Part shown: one piece after another, positions 23,357-33,081 of the stretch | Layout: every line of letters starts with the position of its first letter | How positions within the stretch are numbered: position 1 is the stretch's first letter | NCBI GenBank assembly: GCA_024743355.1 | Contig: JANSWS010000006.1 | Location: 1 to 55,362, forward strand | Direction: 5' to 3' | Length of the DNA stretch: 55,362 bases | Source: a bacterium | Lineage (GTDB): Bacteria; Planctomycetota; Planctomycetia; Pirellulales; Pirellulaceae | Notes under the pieces: generated by a model | Told to the model about the DNA's origin: nothing | The model's database searches: none | Seen by the model: only the letters and a program-made list of their open reading frames with translations | Translations under genes and position numbers: made by a program

Positions 23357-23878
23357 TTAGAAGACGTCGGTAATAAAGTGATGACCCCAGTGATAGCGGC
23401 GAGGCGATGGATAGTAATTGTGCCAGTGTCGGTTGTAGACCGGAATCTGCATTTCGGGACGGTAGCGATAGTACAGACTGTCACTGCTTTGAAATGCTTC
23501 TTGCCCCATGAAGTTCTGTGGGTAGTAGACGTAGGGATAATGGTAGAATCGCGCGCAATCCCGGCTGCTTTGCGCTCCGCCCCACACGCGGCCAAAGGCC
23601 ATAGCGGAAGGCCCGCCACCATAGCCACCACCAGCACCATAGCCACCGCCGGCCCCGTAGCCTGCGGCATAGCCCCCACCGCTGCCGGAAGAGCAGGACG
23701 GACAAGAGGCGAGCGACGCGGGCGTCTTCGACGAAGCGTAGTCGCGACCGTAGGTCGCCATCTCTATTCGCGGAGTCGGGGCCACCGCGCCGGCAGTCGC
23801 TTCGCTCTGCGCTCGTAGCTGGCTACCTGAAAAACTGGCAGCGGCCAGCGCAAGGCTCAATGTCAGGTGACGAAACAT
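23357..23878 (-). CDS. Secreted Gly/Tyr-rich protein
   Basis: 173 aa. Signal peptide FRHLTLSLALAAASFSGSQL. After it come a CPSC pair, a glycine-tyrosine repeat (GGGYAAGYGAGGGYGAGGGY) and an aromatic, His-rich C-terminus (YHYPYVYYPQNF, HWHNYYPSPRRYHWGHHF). Low-complexity secreted proteins of this kind occur in planctomycetes; function is unknown, possibly structural or wall-associated. A 371-nt gap to the RTX gene suggests its own transcript. Confidence 0.8.
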   Translation of the reverse strand: MFRHLTLSLALAAASFSGSQLRAQSEATAGAVAPTPRIEMATYGRDYASSKTPASLASCPSCSSGSGGGYAAGYGAGGGYGAGGGYGGGPSAMAFGRVWGGAQSSRDCARFYHYPYVYYPQNFMGQEAFQSSDSLYYRYRPEMQIPVYNRHWHNYYPSPRRYHWGHHFITDVF

Positions 23879-24109
23879 CTTTTGGAACCCCCTGGGACTT
23901 AGTTATCAGCCTGGATCAAATGGCGGAAGGAAGCCCTATTCAGGGCCCTCAGCCTGTCCCATCGGCAATCGCTAAAGCCCGAGTTGAAGGAATATTCGGC
24001 GCATCCCCTAAACGATGCGCCACCTGAAAACTGCGCAAACTTTGCGGGCCAACTGCGGCCATTGCGTGCATTGCAGGTCCATCCTCAACCCACCCGACGG
24101 GCAGGTGAC

Positions 24110-24266
24110 TTACCCGTAGCCACGCTCGCCAGAGTGTGGTCGAAGTCTTACCCGTAGCCACGCTCGCCAGAGTGTGGTCGAAGTCTTACCCGTAGCCACG
24201 CTCGCCAGAGTGTGGTCGACTTCGTCCACCTTCAGGCGACGGTGGCTACGATGGGCAAGTCTTCAT
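24110..24266. repeat. Three tandem 38-bp repeats plus inverted arm
   Basis: TTACCCGTAGCCACGCTCGC... repeats at 24110, 24148 and 24186 with an exact 38-bp period. The last copy faces an inverted, diverged arm at 24224-24260 (CGTAGCCACCGTCGCC.GAAGGTGGA on the minus strand), so the block ends in a long hairpin. It lies in the 399-nt gene-free gap 23879-24277, where nothing else is seen. It looks like a planctomycete REP/BIME-type element that has expanded in tandem. Confidence 0.75.
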
Positions 24267-24277
24267 CTGCCGCTCGC

Positions 24278-25060
24278 TCAAGAGGGCAATTTGCCCTGGG
24301 CAATCTCTTCTTCCCACTGGTCCATCAAAGGCCAGTCGATGGCACAGGTGCCAAAATCAGCCATATGCAGATAGGATCGAAGACGCTCGATGGTCGCGTC
24401 CAGCATGGCCACGTCCTTGCGAAAGATCGGTCCATGACTCGGTAGTAACCATTCGACATCCGAGTTACGAATGCGTTCCAGCGATCGAATAAATGCCGGA
24501 ATATCGCTGCCATGATGGGCATCGATGGCACCCACGCAGCCGTCTCGATAGACGTTATCTCCGCTGAAGAGCAGGTTACCCATGCGAAAAGCCAGCTGGC
24601 TGTCCGCATGCCCAGGAGTCGACCAGACTTCGAGTTTCAGCTCCCCGACCTCGATGACAGAACCCTCGTCAATAACATGATCGGTATCGACGATCGGCAT
24701 ATCCAAATGAATATTCTGGGCTTCGATCTCGGCAAAAGTTCGCAGCTTATCGCCTGCAGCCAATAACTTGGCGGCTTTGGGATGTGAGGAGACGGTTGTT
24801 TTCAGCATCCGCTTGGCCAAGGCTAACCCCTGGCCATGATCGACATCCGCGTGGGTGGCCACCAACGTCTTGCACTTGGAGAGGGGAAAATCCAGTTCCC
24901 GAATGAGTTCGACAATTTCCTCCACCGATTCTTCATACCCGATGTCGATCAAGATCCATTCATCTTGATCGAATACCAGGTAAACGTTGCATCCAATGAT
25001 GTGCCCCGCTTGAAAATTCAATTCAATGACGTTGGGGAAGAGCGGCTTTCTTTCCAGCAT
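24278..25060 (-). CDS. MBL-fold metallo-hydrolase
   Basis: 260 aa, cytoplasmic. Metallo-beta-lactamase motifs in order: [52 protein letters not shown] and LLPSHGPI. The first motif is HxDxDH instead of the usual HxHxDH; this variant exists in part of the superfamily. Substrate unknown; glyoxalase-II-like or quorum-lactonase-like hydrolysis is possible. Starts at ATG 25060 with only a weak AAAG upstream. Stands alone. Confidence 0.85.
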   Translation of the reverse strand: MLERKPLFPNVIELNFQAGHIIGCNVYLVFDQDEWILIDIGYEESVEEIVELIRELDFPLSKCKTLVATHADVDHGQGLALAKRMLKTTVSSHPKAAKLLAAGDKLRTFAEIEAQNIHLDMPIVDTDHVIDEGSVIEVGELKLEVWSTPGHADSQLAFRMGNLLFSGDNVYRDGCVGAIDAHHGSDIPAFIRSLERIRNSDVEWLLPSHGPIFRKDVAMLDATIERLRSYLHMADFGTCAIDWPLMDQWEEEIAQGKLPS

Positions 25061-25607
25061 GGAACTTTACGTCGAATCGTTCTGGAGGAGCTTATGAAGA
25101 GTCGATGTGCTGAAACCACCCTTTGGATCCCCCACATTCCCATGAAATTCCGGTCACATGGGCGGTATCCTGAGCGTTCGCGTATGGGATTGTAGGCCCT
25201 CGGACCAGAGCTGACAAACCCGTACCACAGGCAGCGGACTCGTGGAACGGGTGAAGTCTCCACCCCAGCACCTTAGCCGCCCCGCTGCCGCAGCCATGAG
25301 AAGAATTCATGGCTTAAGATGTGCCTAATGGGATCCCATCTCCCGAAACCTTGCGACCGAGCCCCCCTGTTGAAACGGCGTCCCGCTGCCTGGTGCCTGT
25401 GGCTTGAAACTGCATTTTTGACCCTCCACATGTCCTCCGATCGGCTGCAAAGCAAAACTTCACCTGTGAATGCCACATCAGCGTAGTCGATTGGAACGAC
25501 TACAGCCTACAATGCCAGCCGGCCGGCAGGGAGCTTCAGACAACCCAAGTTGCAGGCAAACAGCGAACGACCACCATGAAATCAATCGCCTAGTGGGACA
25601 GAAGAAT
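25061..25607. other. Divergent intergenic region, mostly featureless
   Basis: 547 nt. A hairpin at 25292-25314 (AGCCATGA/TCATGGCT) is the only clear structure. No coding frame is convincing. It should hold the promoters of the hydrolase and the HtrA gene. Confidence 0.5.
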
Positions 25608-26747
25608 ATGTCGGGAGACATGCGGAATAGCTATCCAGATCCAACTTCCAGCCTGAAACGCCAGCTGGCTTTGACTTGGTTGTTGATGCTGCTCTTGGTC
25701 GTTGTGATTGCATTGCCAACGCTAAAAATCTGGATGAATTTTGGCGTATCCGGCAATCCTCGGCTGGTCACCCCCCGAGGAGCTTTGGCTGATTTTGAGC
25801 AGACGACCGTCCAACTCTTTAATGAAGCCAGTCCGTCCGTGGTCTATATCAACACCAACTCCCAAGTGCTGAATCCATTTCGCCGTCGTGTTGAGGAGAT
25901 TCCGGTAGGCACTGGCAGCGGATTCGTGTGGGACGAAGACGGGCATATTGTCACCAACTACCACGTTCTGGAAGGAGCCTCATCTGCGGAGGTTGTGTTC
26001 TTCGACCAATCCAGCTTCAAGGCCGAATTGGTAGGAGCGTCACCCGGAAATGACTTGGCAGTGCTTCGCATCCGCGCACCGAAGAACCTGCTGCGTCCGG
26101 TTATCATCGGTGAGAGCCAGGATTTGCAGGTCGGCCAGAGCGTGTTCGCCATTGGTAACCCATTCGGTTTGAACCAAACTCTGACCACGGGCGTGATTTC
26201 GGCCAAGAGCCGCACCATCCAATCGCCCGCCGGTACGACCATCGACGATGCGATTCAGATCGACGCAGCCATTAATCCGGGTAATTCAGGCGGTCCCCTG
26301 TTGGACAGTGCGGGACGTTTGGTAGGCGTGAACACCGCTATCTACAGTCCCTCCGGAGCATCTGCGGGCGTGGGCTTCTCCATTCCTGTTGACATCGTCA
26401 ATCGCGTCGTGCCGCAGATTATCGAGAAAGGCAAATACGAACCTCCGAAACTGGGCATCTATATCGTCGAAGAATATAACGAAGTCATTAAGCGCAGCAT
26501 CGGCATCGAAGGAGTCGCTGTGCTAGGCGTACAGCAGGGGGGCCCCGCCGACAGGGCCGGACTCCGCGATATGATTCGCAGCGCTAGTGGGATACAAGTA
26601 GATTTGATCACGCGCATCGACAATCGACCCGTTACCAGTGTCCGTGAATTGCAGGACGCCTTGCAAAAATACCAAGCCGGTGACCGCGTTGAAGTCACCT
26701 TTAATCGCGGCGGGACGGAGCTGCGAGCGGACATCGTCTTGGAATAA
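25608..26747 (+). CDS. HtrA/Deg-family serine protease, membrane-anchored
   Basis: 379 aa from ATG 25608 (upstream GGGACAGAAG). A single N-terminal membrane helix (about residues 19-40) anchors a periplasmic S1C protease. Triad: His119 in TNYHVLEG, Asp149 in GNDLAVLRI, Ser227 in NPGNSGGPL. One PDZ domain follows (about 290-375; GVQQGGPADRAGL, VTSVRELQDALQKYQAGD). This is the DegS-like layout, used in protein quality control or regulated cleavage of envelope proteins. An extended frame upstream of this start lacks a ribosome site. Confidence 0.93.
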   Translation: MSGDMRNSYPDPTSSLKRQLALTWLLMLLLVVVIALPTLKIWMNFGVSGNPRLVTPRGALADFEQTTVQLFNEASPSVVYINTNSQVLNPFRRRVEEIPVGTGSGFVWDEDGHIVTNYHVLEGASSAEVVFFDQSSFKAELVGASPGNDLAVLRIRAPKNLLRPVIIGESQDLQVGQSVFAIGNPFGLNQTLTTGVISAKSRTIQSPAGTTIDDAIQIDAAINPGNSGGPLLDSAGRLVGVNTAIYSPSGASAGVGFSIPVDIVNRVVPQIIEKGKYEPPKLGIYIVEEYNEVIKRSIGIEGVAVLGVQQGGPADRAGLRDMIRSASGIQVDLITRIDNRPVTSVRELQDALQKYQAGDRVEVTFNRGGTELRADIVLE

Positions 26748-26865
26748 GGGAGGCGTTGCGCAAGGGCAGCCAACTGAATACCTGCGGAAATCGCGGCTCA
26801 TGACTTCCGGATAGGTTCTTGTCTTCGGTCTACCCGCACTCCAAAGCTTGGGGCGCTAGCGTGAA

Positions 26866-27723
26866 CTACAGAGAAGCTTGCAGACCGGATCGATAATCGG
26901 GATAGCGGTATTGAAATCCACATTCCTGTACCAGGCCTTGCGGATCGATCCGCTTGCTGGTGGCCCGCCGCTGTCGCGGATCATCGGGTTCAGGTTCTAC
27001 GAAGCGTGGCTCCGGAACTTGGCATAGTCCTGCCAGGTACCGATAAAATTCTTCGCGCGGCACGGGATTGCCATCCGAGAAAACGTAGCAGCTCTTTTTG
27101 AGCTGACGCTGCATGACCACTCCTAGCATGCGGGCGATGTCTTCCACATGCAACAGATTGAGATAACCTTGACGCGGAACCGCCAGGGGCTCGCCCGATC
27201 GAATTCGCTCTGCCAAGGGAATACGCCCGGCGCCATAAATCCCGGCAAGTCTTAGAATCGTGAATCTCCAGGCATTGACCGTTTCGAAAGGCAGATGTTC
27301 CGTCAGCCAATGTTCTGCCGCCACGGCGATCTGCGGTCCTATCCGGGTGGGAGAGACGGGACTATCCTCGTTGACAGTCTCTCCAGTGCAATCTCCGAAA
27401 ACGCCCGTCGTACTGAGATAGACCAGCTTTTTCCAGCCCGCAGGCAGTTTCTCCAGAAGATTTGCCATGCCCCGACAATGGGTCTCCGTCCCCAACTGTT
27501 GATCTTCGCGATGAGGCACGGAAACCAGCAGGTAGTCGACATGCGGCAGCGTTGGCATTTGCTGAGAATCCAGCCAATGCCCAATGATCGGTCGAATACC
27601 CTGTGTCTCTAATTCGGCGGCCCGCTCTCGGCTGCGCGTGAGCGCGTAAACTTCCATTTCTTGCTGGACTAAATCAGCGACTGCCGAACCCACATAACCA
27701 CAGCCTACGATCAGCAACCTCAT
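26866..27723 (-). CDS. NAD-dependent epimerase/dehydratase-like protein (YeeZ-like SDR)
   Basis: 285 aa. Rossmann start RLLIVGCGYVGSAVADLVQQ; then LVYLSTTGVFGDCTGETVNE and RLAGIYGAGRIPLAERI. The extended-SDR YxxxK is not in the usual place, as in YeeZ-type atypical SDRs that may lack catalysis. ATG 27723 overlaps the stop of the S41 protease gene (ATGA), so the two are translationally coupled. Confidence 0.85.
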   Translation of the reverse strand: MRLLIVGCGYVGSAVADLVQQEMEVYALTRSRERAAELETQGIRPIIGHWLDSQQMPTLPHVDYLLVSVPHREDQQLGTETHCRGMANLLEKLPAGWKKLVYLSTTGVFGDCTGETVNEDSPVSPTRIGPQIAVAAEHWLTEHLPFETVNAWRFTILRLAGIYGAGRIPLAERIRSGEPLAVPRQGYLNLLHVEDIARMLGVVMQRQLKKSCYVFSDGNPVPREEFYRYLAGLCQVPEPRFVEPEPDDPRQRRATSKRIDPQGLVQECGFQYRYPDYRSGLQASL

Positions 27724-29129
27724 GGAATCGCGACTTCCAGTGGAGCGGTAATTTGAGCCGCTGGTCTTTCTTGCTCCACAAGCGGATCCCCTGGAGAACG
27801 ATGAGAACCGTCGAGCACGGCCTGGAGATAATCCAACACCAGTTTTAACTGCGGATCACCGGCACAGGCTGGTGCCGGCGGCTGCTCAGGAGATGCGGTA
27901 ATTCTGGGATCACCATTCCTGCGCCATCTCTGGTTCAAGTAAAGGTTCTGTAGGTCGCTCACTTTCAACTCGAGATCGCTGTCCGGACTTACACCCCATT
28001 CATCCTCTTCATTCATTTCCTCGGTGCGGTGGATATTCTTTCCGCTCGGACGATAGAAGCGGGCCGTGGTAAATTTCAGGGCAGTTTGATCATTGTCTAG
28101 GGGAAACACTTGTTGCACGGTACCCTTGCCGAATGACCGGCTACCGGCGATCTTCGCCCGTCCGAGATCTTGCAAACAGCCAGCCATGATCTCGCTAGCG
28201 CTGGCGGATTGCTGGTTGATCAATACGACCATGGGAATATCCAGCGGCAGTTGCACTTCCGACTTGGCACGAAATTCGGACCCGAAGATATCCCGTCTCC
28301 CGCGTGTGCTCACGACCACACCTTTGTCCACCAACATATTGCACAACTGCACCGCGCAAGAAAGAATGCCGCCGGGATTGTATCTGAGATCCAAGATCAC
28401 GGCCTGCGCCTCAGGCTGGATAGCCGCCAGGGCTTTCTCAAACTCCGCGACCGTCTTCTCCCCAAACAGATTAATACGGATGTAGGCAATCCTTCGATCT
28501 TCTTTCAGAAAGTAATCCCACGAGGAATCCGCGCGGATACGGTCTCCATAGATCGAATCGACCTGGATGTCGGCTCGTTCAATCTGCACGTCGAATTCCA
28601 GCGGTTCTCCCGCTCTGCGAATTCGCAGCACCACCGACTCGCCGACCGGCCCGCGCATCATTTCGGAAGCCTTGTCGGCAAACATGCCTTCCGTCGGCTC
28701 GCCGGCTATCTGCGCGATGATATCTCCGGGTTGCAATCCCGCCCGGAAAGCAGGCGTTCCGGGGATCGGCGCGACCACGGTAATTTGCTGAGCCACCGGA
28801 GGGCCCTCTACCAAGATTCCCAGCCCGCCGAACTCCTGTTCGATACCAGCCTGAAATTGCTCATACTTTGCAGGTGGGATGAACTCGGAGAAGCGGTCGA
28901 GCCGCGAAACGATTCCATCCATGGCCGCATAGTACAATTCCTGCGGATCGCGTTCTTCCACAAAATTCTGTTCGATTAGCTGAATGGCACTGCCTATCTT
29001 GCCCGCGTACTTCAGCCTTTCAGCCTGAACGTAACAAGCAATACAGACCAGCATAATCACCACCAATATTTGGATATTGCGTACTGGCAAAGCCTCAGTC
29101 TCCAATTCAAATTCAGCAACTCGAACCAC
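27720..29129 (-). CDS. S41-family C-terminal processing protease
   Basis: 469 aa. N-terminal membrane anchor (ILVVIMLVCIACYVQA), then a PDZ domain (about 95-175, GTPAFRAGLQPGDIIAQIAG) and the S41 catalytic core: the serine in NQQSASASE (308-313) and Lys335 in SFGKGTVQQ. Such CtpA-like proteases cleave C-termini of periplasmic proteins. The only early in-frame start is GTG 29129, without a clear ribosome site. The last 70 residues are a Pro-rich tail of unknown role. It overlaps the following YeeZ-like gene by 4 nt. Confidence 0.92.
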   Translation of the reverse strand: MVRVAEFELETEALPVRNIQILVVIMLVCIACYVQAERLKYAGKIGSAIQLIEQNFVEERDPQELYYAAMDGIVSRLDRFSEFIPPAKYEQFQAGIEQEFGGLGILVEGPPVAQQITVVAPIPGTPAFRAGLQPGDIIAQIAGEPTEGMFADKASEMMRGPVGESVVLRIRRAGEPLEFDVQIERADIQVDSIYGDRIRADSSWDYFLKEDRRIAYIRINLFGEKTVAEFEKALAAIQPEAQAVILDLRYNPGGILSCAVQLCNMLVDKGVVVSTRGRRDIFGSEFRAKSEVQLPLDIPMVVLINQQSASASEIMAGCLQDLGRAKIAGSRSFGKGTVQQVFPLDNDQTALKFTTARFYRPSGKNIHRTEEMNEEDEWGVSPDSDLELKVSDLQNLYLNQRWRRNGDPRITASPEQPPAPACAGDPQLKLVLDYLQAVLDGSHRSPGDPLVEQERPAAQITAPLEVAIP

Positions 29130-29194
29130 CGTGGTCTAAATTATAGGCGGACCAACCAGCTTGGCGCTTCGGCTTCCGCTGCCATGCTTGGCGT

Positions 29195-31297
29195 TTATCG
29201 AGAATCATCCGTGCGCAACAGCTGAAACGCATCCACGATGACATGTCCGTCGGTATCTTCATTGGACACGATGATGCTGGCCTGTGCTTGCTCGAATTCA
29301 AACTTTCCCAGGGATTCGAAAGCACCATCCGACGGGGGCAGCTTTTGATTGACGCGAATCGTTCGCGGACCACCTCGAGCGACCACGATCACCGGCACGT
29401 TGGTGGCCCGGTTTGAGCTGGCAGTGTAGCTCATGCGAACTTCGTAAATCCCCGCTGCGGGCAGGGACACCTGGAACTCGACTTGTTTGTCACCCTTACC
29501 CACATTGTCGTCGTGAAAGTAACAGGACCCGACGAATCCGGAAGCTGACGAGCTGGGTACCCAACCCTGCAGTCTGCCTTGCTCTTCGCAGTCGACTACC
29601 AACCCGGAAAGCGTCTTCGGGTCGATGCCGGCTTGGGTCGACTGGTGAAGCGGGCCGGAGTAATCCAGCACCTGACCGTCCGCCTCGAGCCGCTTCCGCA
29701 GCTGCTGGTAGTCAACATCTTGCACGCTCGAATTGGATTCGAGAGCCAAGACGCCCGCGGTAGCCGCGGATTGTCCCAGAATCATGAACACCGGTTCCAT
29801 TCGTATCGACCCAAAGGCGATATGAGAACTGCTTACGCAAACCGGAACCAATAGATTCTCACATTCTTCCCGCTTCGGAATGAGTGTGCCGTAAGAGATC
29901 TTGTAAGGTGCTACTGCCACGCCGATATCGCCCTCGTTCTGCACAAAACCATCGTCTTTGACATAGCGTTGCACGTTATGCGAATCCATGGTGTAGGAAC
30001 CCATGCCCACTGGTCTAGGTGTTTGCTGCGTTCCCAAACAATGGTGCTCTGTCATGACATAGTCGCCAATCATGCGACGGGCCTCACGCACGTAAATCTG
30101 ATGAGGCCAATTGTCATTGTCGATAAACTCGTCCCGGGCCAGTCCCCATTGCGACATATGCTGTCGCACATCCTCGGGAACGCGAGGATCATTGGCCACG
30201 AAGTACATTAGCCCCTGTTGATACTGAGCGTGCTCTTCGATGATCTCTTGTCGGCGCTGGTAGCTAGCCTCGGGATAATCGTAATTGAAGCCGATATTGT
30301 CGGTGCTGAAGGGGCCGTGGTTGTTGGTATCCGTCTTGCGATTAGGGATCGCATCGAACTTCTCAAACCCCTCCCGCCAACCGGTTTCAAACACCCGCAG
30401 CAACAGTTCATATTGGAAAGCATCGTATCCCTCAGGCTTGGGAAAGGGACGGCGATTGCGTGGATCGTCCGTCAGGCACATTCGAAAGCAATAGGCTTGG
30501 ACGCGGTGATCGCCTTCGCCTTTCTTGCCCGGATCTTCTCCGCTGATGCGAGGCAGCAGTCCGCTACTGGGATCTCCGGGCACTACGTAAGGATCCACCG
30601 GCTTTTTGAACCAGTGTCCGTGGTGCAGGACGCCAAGCTGAATACCATTCCATTTTTCGCCGTAGGTTGCTGTCGATTCGCGTCCAACGTGATAGCTGAC
30701 GCCCGCGGCAGCCATCAAATCACCTTCGTAGGTTGCATCAATGAACATATCCGCGCGAAATTCCAGGCCGCTCAACATGCGAACCGAAGCGATGCGTCGC
30801 TGGGTGATAAGAACTCCGGATTCACGGTCCAGCCATTCGTCGCGATAGGTGGGAATGTCGAATTCGCGCACTAAGTCTTCAAAGACCTGCTCGGCAACAT
30901 GGGGTTCGAAGATCCACTGTGTTTTGAGGTCACCATCAATCGCCGGAGTTCCCTGTCCGCGATTGCCATAGGATTCTCGGGCCTGCCACTTCCAAGCCGC
31001 CGGATCCTGGTATTTTTCCCAGATGCGATGGTAGAACTCTCGCGCCAGCCCACCAATCACTGCCTTGTTGCCTGTATCGGTAAATCCCAGTCCCCCGGAA
31101 GTTAAACCGCCAAGATGCTTTTCAGGGCAAACCAGGACCACGGATTTTCCCATTTTCTTGGTTTGCACCGCAGCCATGACACCCGCGGAGGTTCCCCCAT
31201 ATACCACCACATCCACGTTATTCGCCAAGACCCGGGAGTCGCAGTCCGCATAAAGTAGCATGAGCGCTAGCAGCGCCAGGAAAAATCGCATCATCAT
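29195..31297 (-). CDS. Exported FAD-dependent oxidoreductase (FAD_oxidored family)
   Basis: 700 aa from ATG 31297; AGGGG lies just upstream of three consecutive ATGs. A signal peptide (FFLALLALMLLYADCDSRVL) precedes the dinucleotide-binding start VDVVVYGGTSAGVMAA. Typical of the family: HLGGLTSGGLGFTDTGN, DMFIDATYEGDLMAAAGVSY, and a late FGSIRMEPVFMILGQSAATA. The last 140 residues look like a carbohydrate-binding-type beta domain (GIYEVRMSYTASSNRATNVP). Such proteins are abundant in planctomycetes and are often linked to polysaccharide breakdown. Substrate unknown. Confidence 0.9.
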   Translation of the reverse strand: MMMRFFLALLALMLLYADCDSRVLANNVDVVVYGGTSAGVMAAVQTKKMGKSVVLVCPEKHLGGLTSGGLGFTDTGNKAVIGGLAREFYHRIWEKYQDPAAWKWQARESYGNRGQGTPAIDGDLKTQWIFEPHVAEQVFEDLVREFDIPTYRDEWLDRESGVLITQRRIASVRMLSGLEFRADMFIDATYEGDLMAAAGVSYHVGRESTATYGEKWNGIQLGVLHHGHWFKKPVDPYVVPGDPSSGLLPRISGEDPGKKGEGDHRVQAYCFRMCLTDDPRNRRPFPKPEGYDAFQYELLLRVFETGWREGFEKFDAIPNRKTDTNNHGPFSTDNIGFNYDYPEASYQRRQEIIEEHAQYQQGLMYFVANDPRVPEDVRQHMSQWGLARDEFIDNDNWPHQIYVREARRMIGDYVMTEHHCLGTQQTPRPVGMGSYTMDSHNVQRYVKDDGFVQNEGDIGVAVAPYKISYGTLIPKREECENLLVPVCVSSSHIAFGSIRMEPVFMILGQSAATAGVLALESNSSVQDVDYQQLRKRLEADGQVLDYSGPLHQSTQAGIDPKTLSGLVVDCEEQGRLQGWVPSSSASGFVGSCYFHDDNVGKGDKQVEFQVSLPAAGIYEVRMSYTASSNRATNVPVIVVARGGPRTIRVNQKLPPSDGAFESLGKFEFEQAQASIIVSNEDTDGHVIVDAFQLLRTDDSR

Positions 31298-31364
31298 CTC
31301 TACCCCTGAAGTGCATTGTTGAGTTCCATCCCTATTGTGCGCTACGAGCCCCACACGCGCGCGT

Positions 31365-33029
31365 CTAGCGATCAAATTCTGTTTCTTCTTTGCCCGTCTC
31401 GGCGGAACTGGGCTGCCACCTGCGAAAACTGCGAGCCAGTAACAACACGTACAGTGAACCCGAAATGGCGACTCCCAATGACGCACCGAACACGTAGGCC
31501 AAAATCGCATCGCCGAAAACCCGGCCTGCCACAACAGAAAGTAGCGTCCCCAACACGATCGCAGGAATCAGCATGAGAAAGAATATCCACACGCTGGCCA
31601 TCGCCCTGCCGGCCGCCAGAGCATCCCGTTGCTGCAGGGCGCGAGGTCGTATGATGTTCCAAGATCCCAAGAGATTGACGTTCGCGATCAACACCCCTGC
31701 GGCAGGCAGCAGAGCCAGGCTTGTCCACAGCACCAGCCCTCGACTCTGTGGTACCACAACCAGAAACAGCAACGTCACGGCCAGATGAATCAATCCGAGC
31801 GGAATAATGGGGCCCGCCAACAATCCAAAGACAATACGCCATGAAGGTATCGGTAGGCTCTTGAGCATCTCACGCTGTGCCACAGGCGCTAAAAAGCCAA
31901 CGGGCAGCTGTAGCAACAGCAGAAAATCCGCGTATAAGCACAAGCCCGCCATCCAAGCCACCGATCCCCAGCCGTCCAATCGCGACGCATCCACCATCAG
32001 CGGAACGACCAGGACGATGCCGACGATGGTAAACGTAAACACAATAAACCGCGGGAGAACACGCACTGAATGCACCATCTGCATCCAGGCGACGCTTCCC
32101 ACGCCACCCATACGCGGCAGCCTGGGCAAACTCAAACGACTGGTCCAACTCGAACCGCTCGTCGTACCCGCTACGCCGCTGCGCAAGGCACTCTGCCGTT
32201 TGGCGACGGACACATCGGTACGGCGGGTCGTGGCCTCTAAATAGCGACCGCCCAGCAAATACACCAAGCCAACCAACAGCCCCAGCACCACCAGCCGCGG
32301 TGGCAACATTGATAGCGTCTCCGGATAAAAAGACTCGGCGGAAAGAGGGGCGAACATCCATGCCAGGGGTGGCAGTAACCACTGTCCCACTGGAGTCTGT
32401 TGAGCCGCTGCTGCGATGGTTGAAAGTCGGGGACTTTCTCCCGCCAACTTGACCGACTGCATCGACTGCGCAATCAACAACAGCAACGCCCCCACAGCCA
32501 ACACGTTGAACACGCGCCGCATCCGTTTGATCCAAGGCAGACTCGAACTGCGTGACGAGAGCGAGACGATCATGCCAACCAGCAAAGAAACTGCGATCAT
32601 CATCCAGATACCGATCAACGCCGATAGGTAACTGGCCACATACGCCTTGGCCAACAGTGACAACACCAAAGCGCTGATCAAGGCTCGATAGCCCAGACGT
32701 ACCAAGTTCAGAGTAATGACGTCCCGCTCGCGAAAGGGACCGCCCACCACAAAGTGAATATCTGCCGGACGCATGACCAATCCACGATCCGCCGAGGCGG
32801 TCAACCAGGTGGCCAACAAATAGACCAGGGCCCAAAATGGCATGGCTGGTCCAAAGCGTCCATTGGCCTCGCCACTCGAGTTCACCATTCGAGCTGCGAC
32901 GAACAGACCAACGAAGGCCAGCATGAACAGAAACAGCAGCAATTGTCTCCACTTGCGACGCCCGCGCATCAGGCCTCGCAGTGAACCTCGGAAGTCCAGC
33001 CACAGTAGCTTCCATAATGCTGTGTGCAT
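31365..33029 (-). CDS. Putative ABC exporter, membrane subunit
   Basis: 554 aa with about ten membrane helices. The start ALWKLLWLDFRGSLRGLMRG followed by a long hydrophobic stretch and GRFGPAMPFWALVYLLATWL, then ADRGLVMRPADIHFVVGGPF, fits the putative ABC exporter family (permease subunit). No ATP-binding subunit is encoded next to it, so its partner must lie elsewhere. ATG 33029; ribosome site GAAAG is weak. 52 nt separate it from the OleD-like gene upstream, possibly one transcript. Confidence 0.8.
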   Translation of the reverse strand: MHTALWKLLWLDFRGSLRGLMRGRRKWRQLLLFLFMLAFVGLFVAARMVNSSGEANGRFGPAMPFWALVYLLATWLTASADRGLVMRPADIHFVVGGPFRERDVITLNLVRLGYRALISALVLSLLAKAYVASYLSALIGIWMMIAVSLLVGMIVSLSSRSSSLPWIKRMRRVFNVLAVGALLLLIAQSMQSVKLAGESPRLSTIAAAAQQTPVGQWLLPPLAWMFAPLSAESFYPETLSMLPPRLVVLGLLVGLVYLLGGRYLEATTRRTDVSVAKRQSALRSGVAGTTSGSSWTSRLSLPRLPRMGGVGSVAWMQMVHSVRVLPRFIVFTFTIVGIVLVVPLMVDASRLDGWGSVAWMAGLCLYADFLLLLQLPVGFLAPVAQREMLKSLPIPSWRIVFGLLAGPIIPLGLIHLAVTLLFLVVVPQSRGLVLWTSLALLPAAGVLIANVNLLGSWNIIRPRALQQRDALAAGRAMASVWIFFLMLIPAIVLGTLLSVVAGRVFGDAILAYVFGASLGVAISGSLYVLLLARSFRRWQPSSAETGKEETEFDR

Positions 33030-33081
33030 GCACTATCTTTCTATGAATTCAAATCCTTCAGCCCATCAGCCATGCGATCCA

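Noticed and set aside
29130-29165. TATAAT hexamer upstream of the S41 protease gene
   Set aside because: No -35 match at proper spacing; in a planctomycete a lone hexamer is weak evidence for a promoter.
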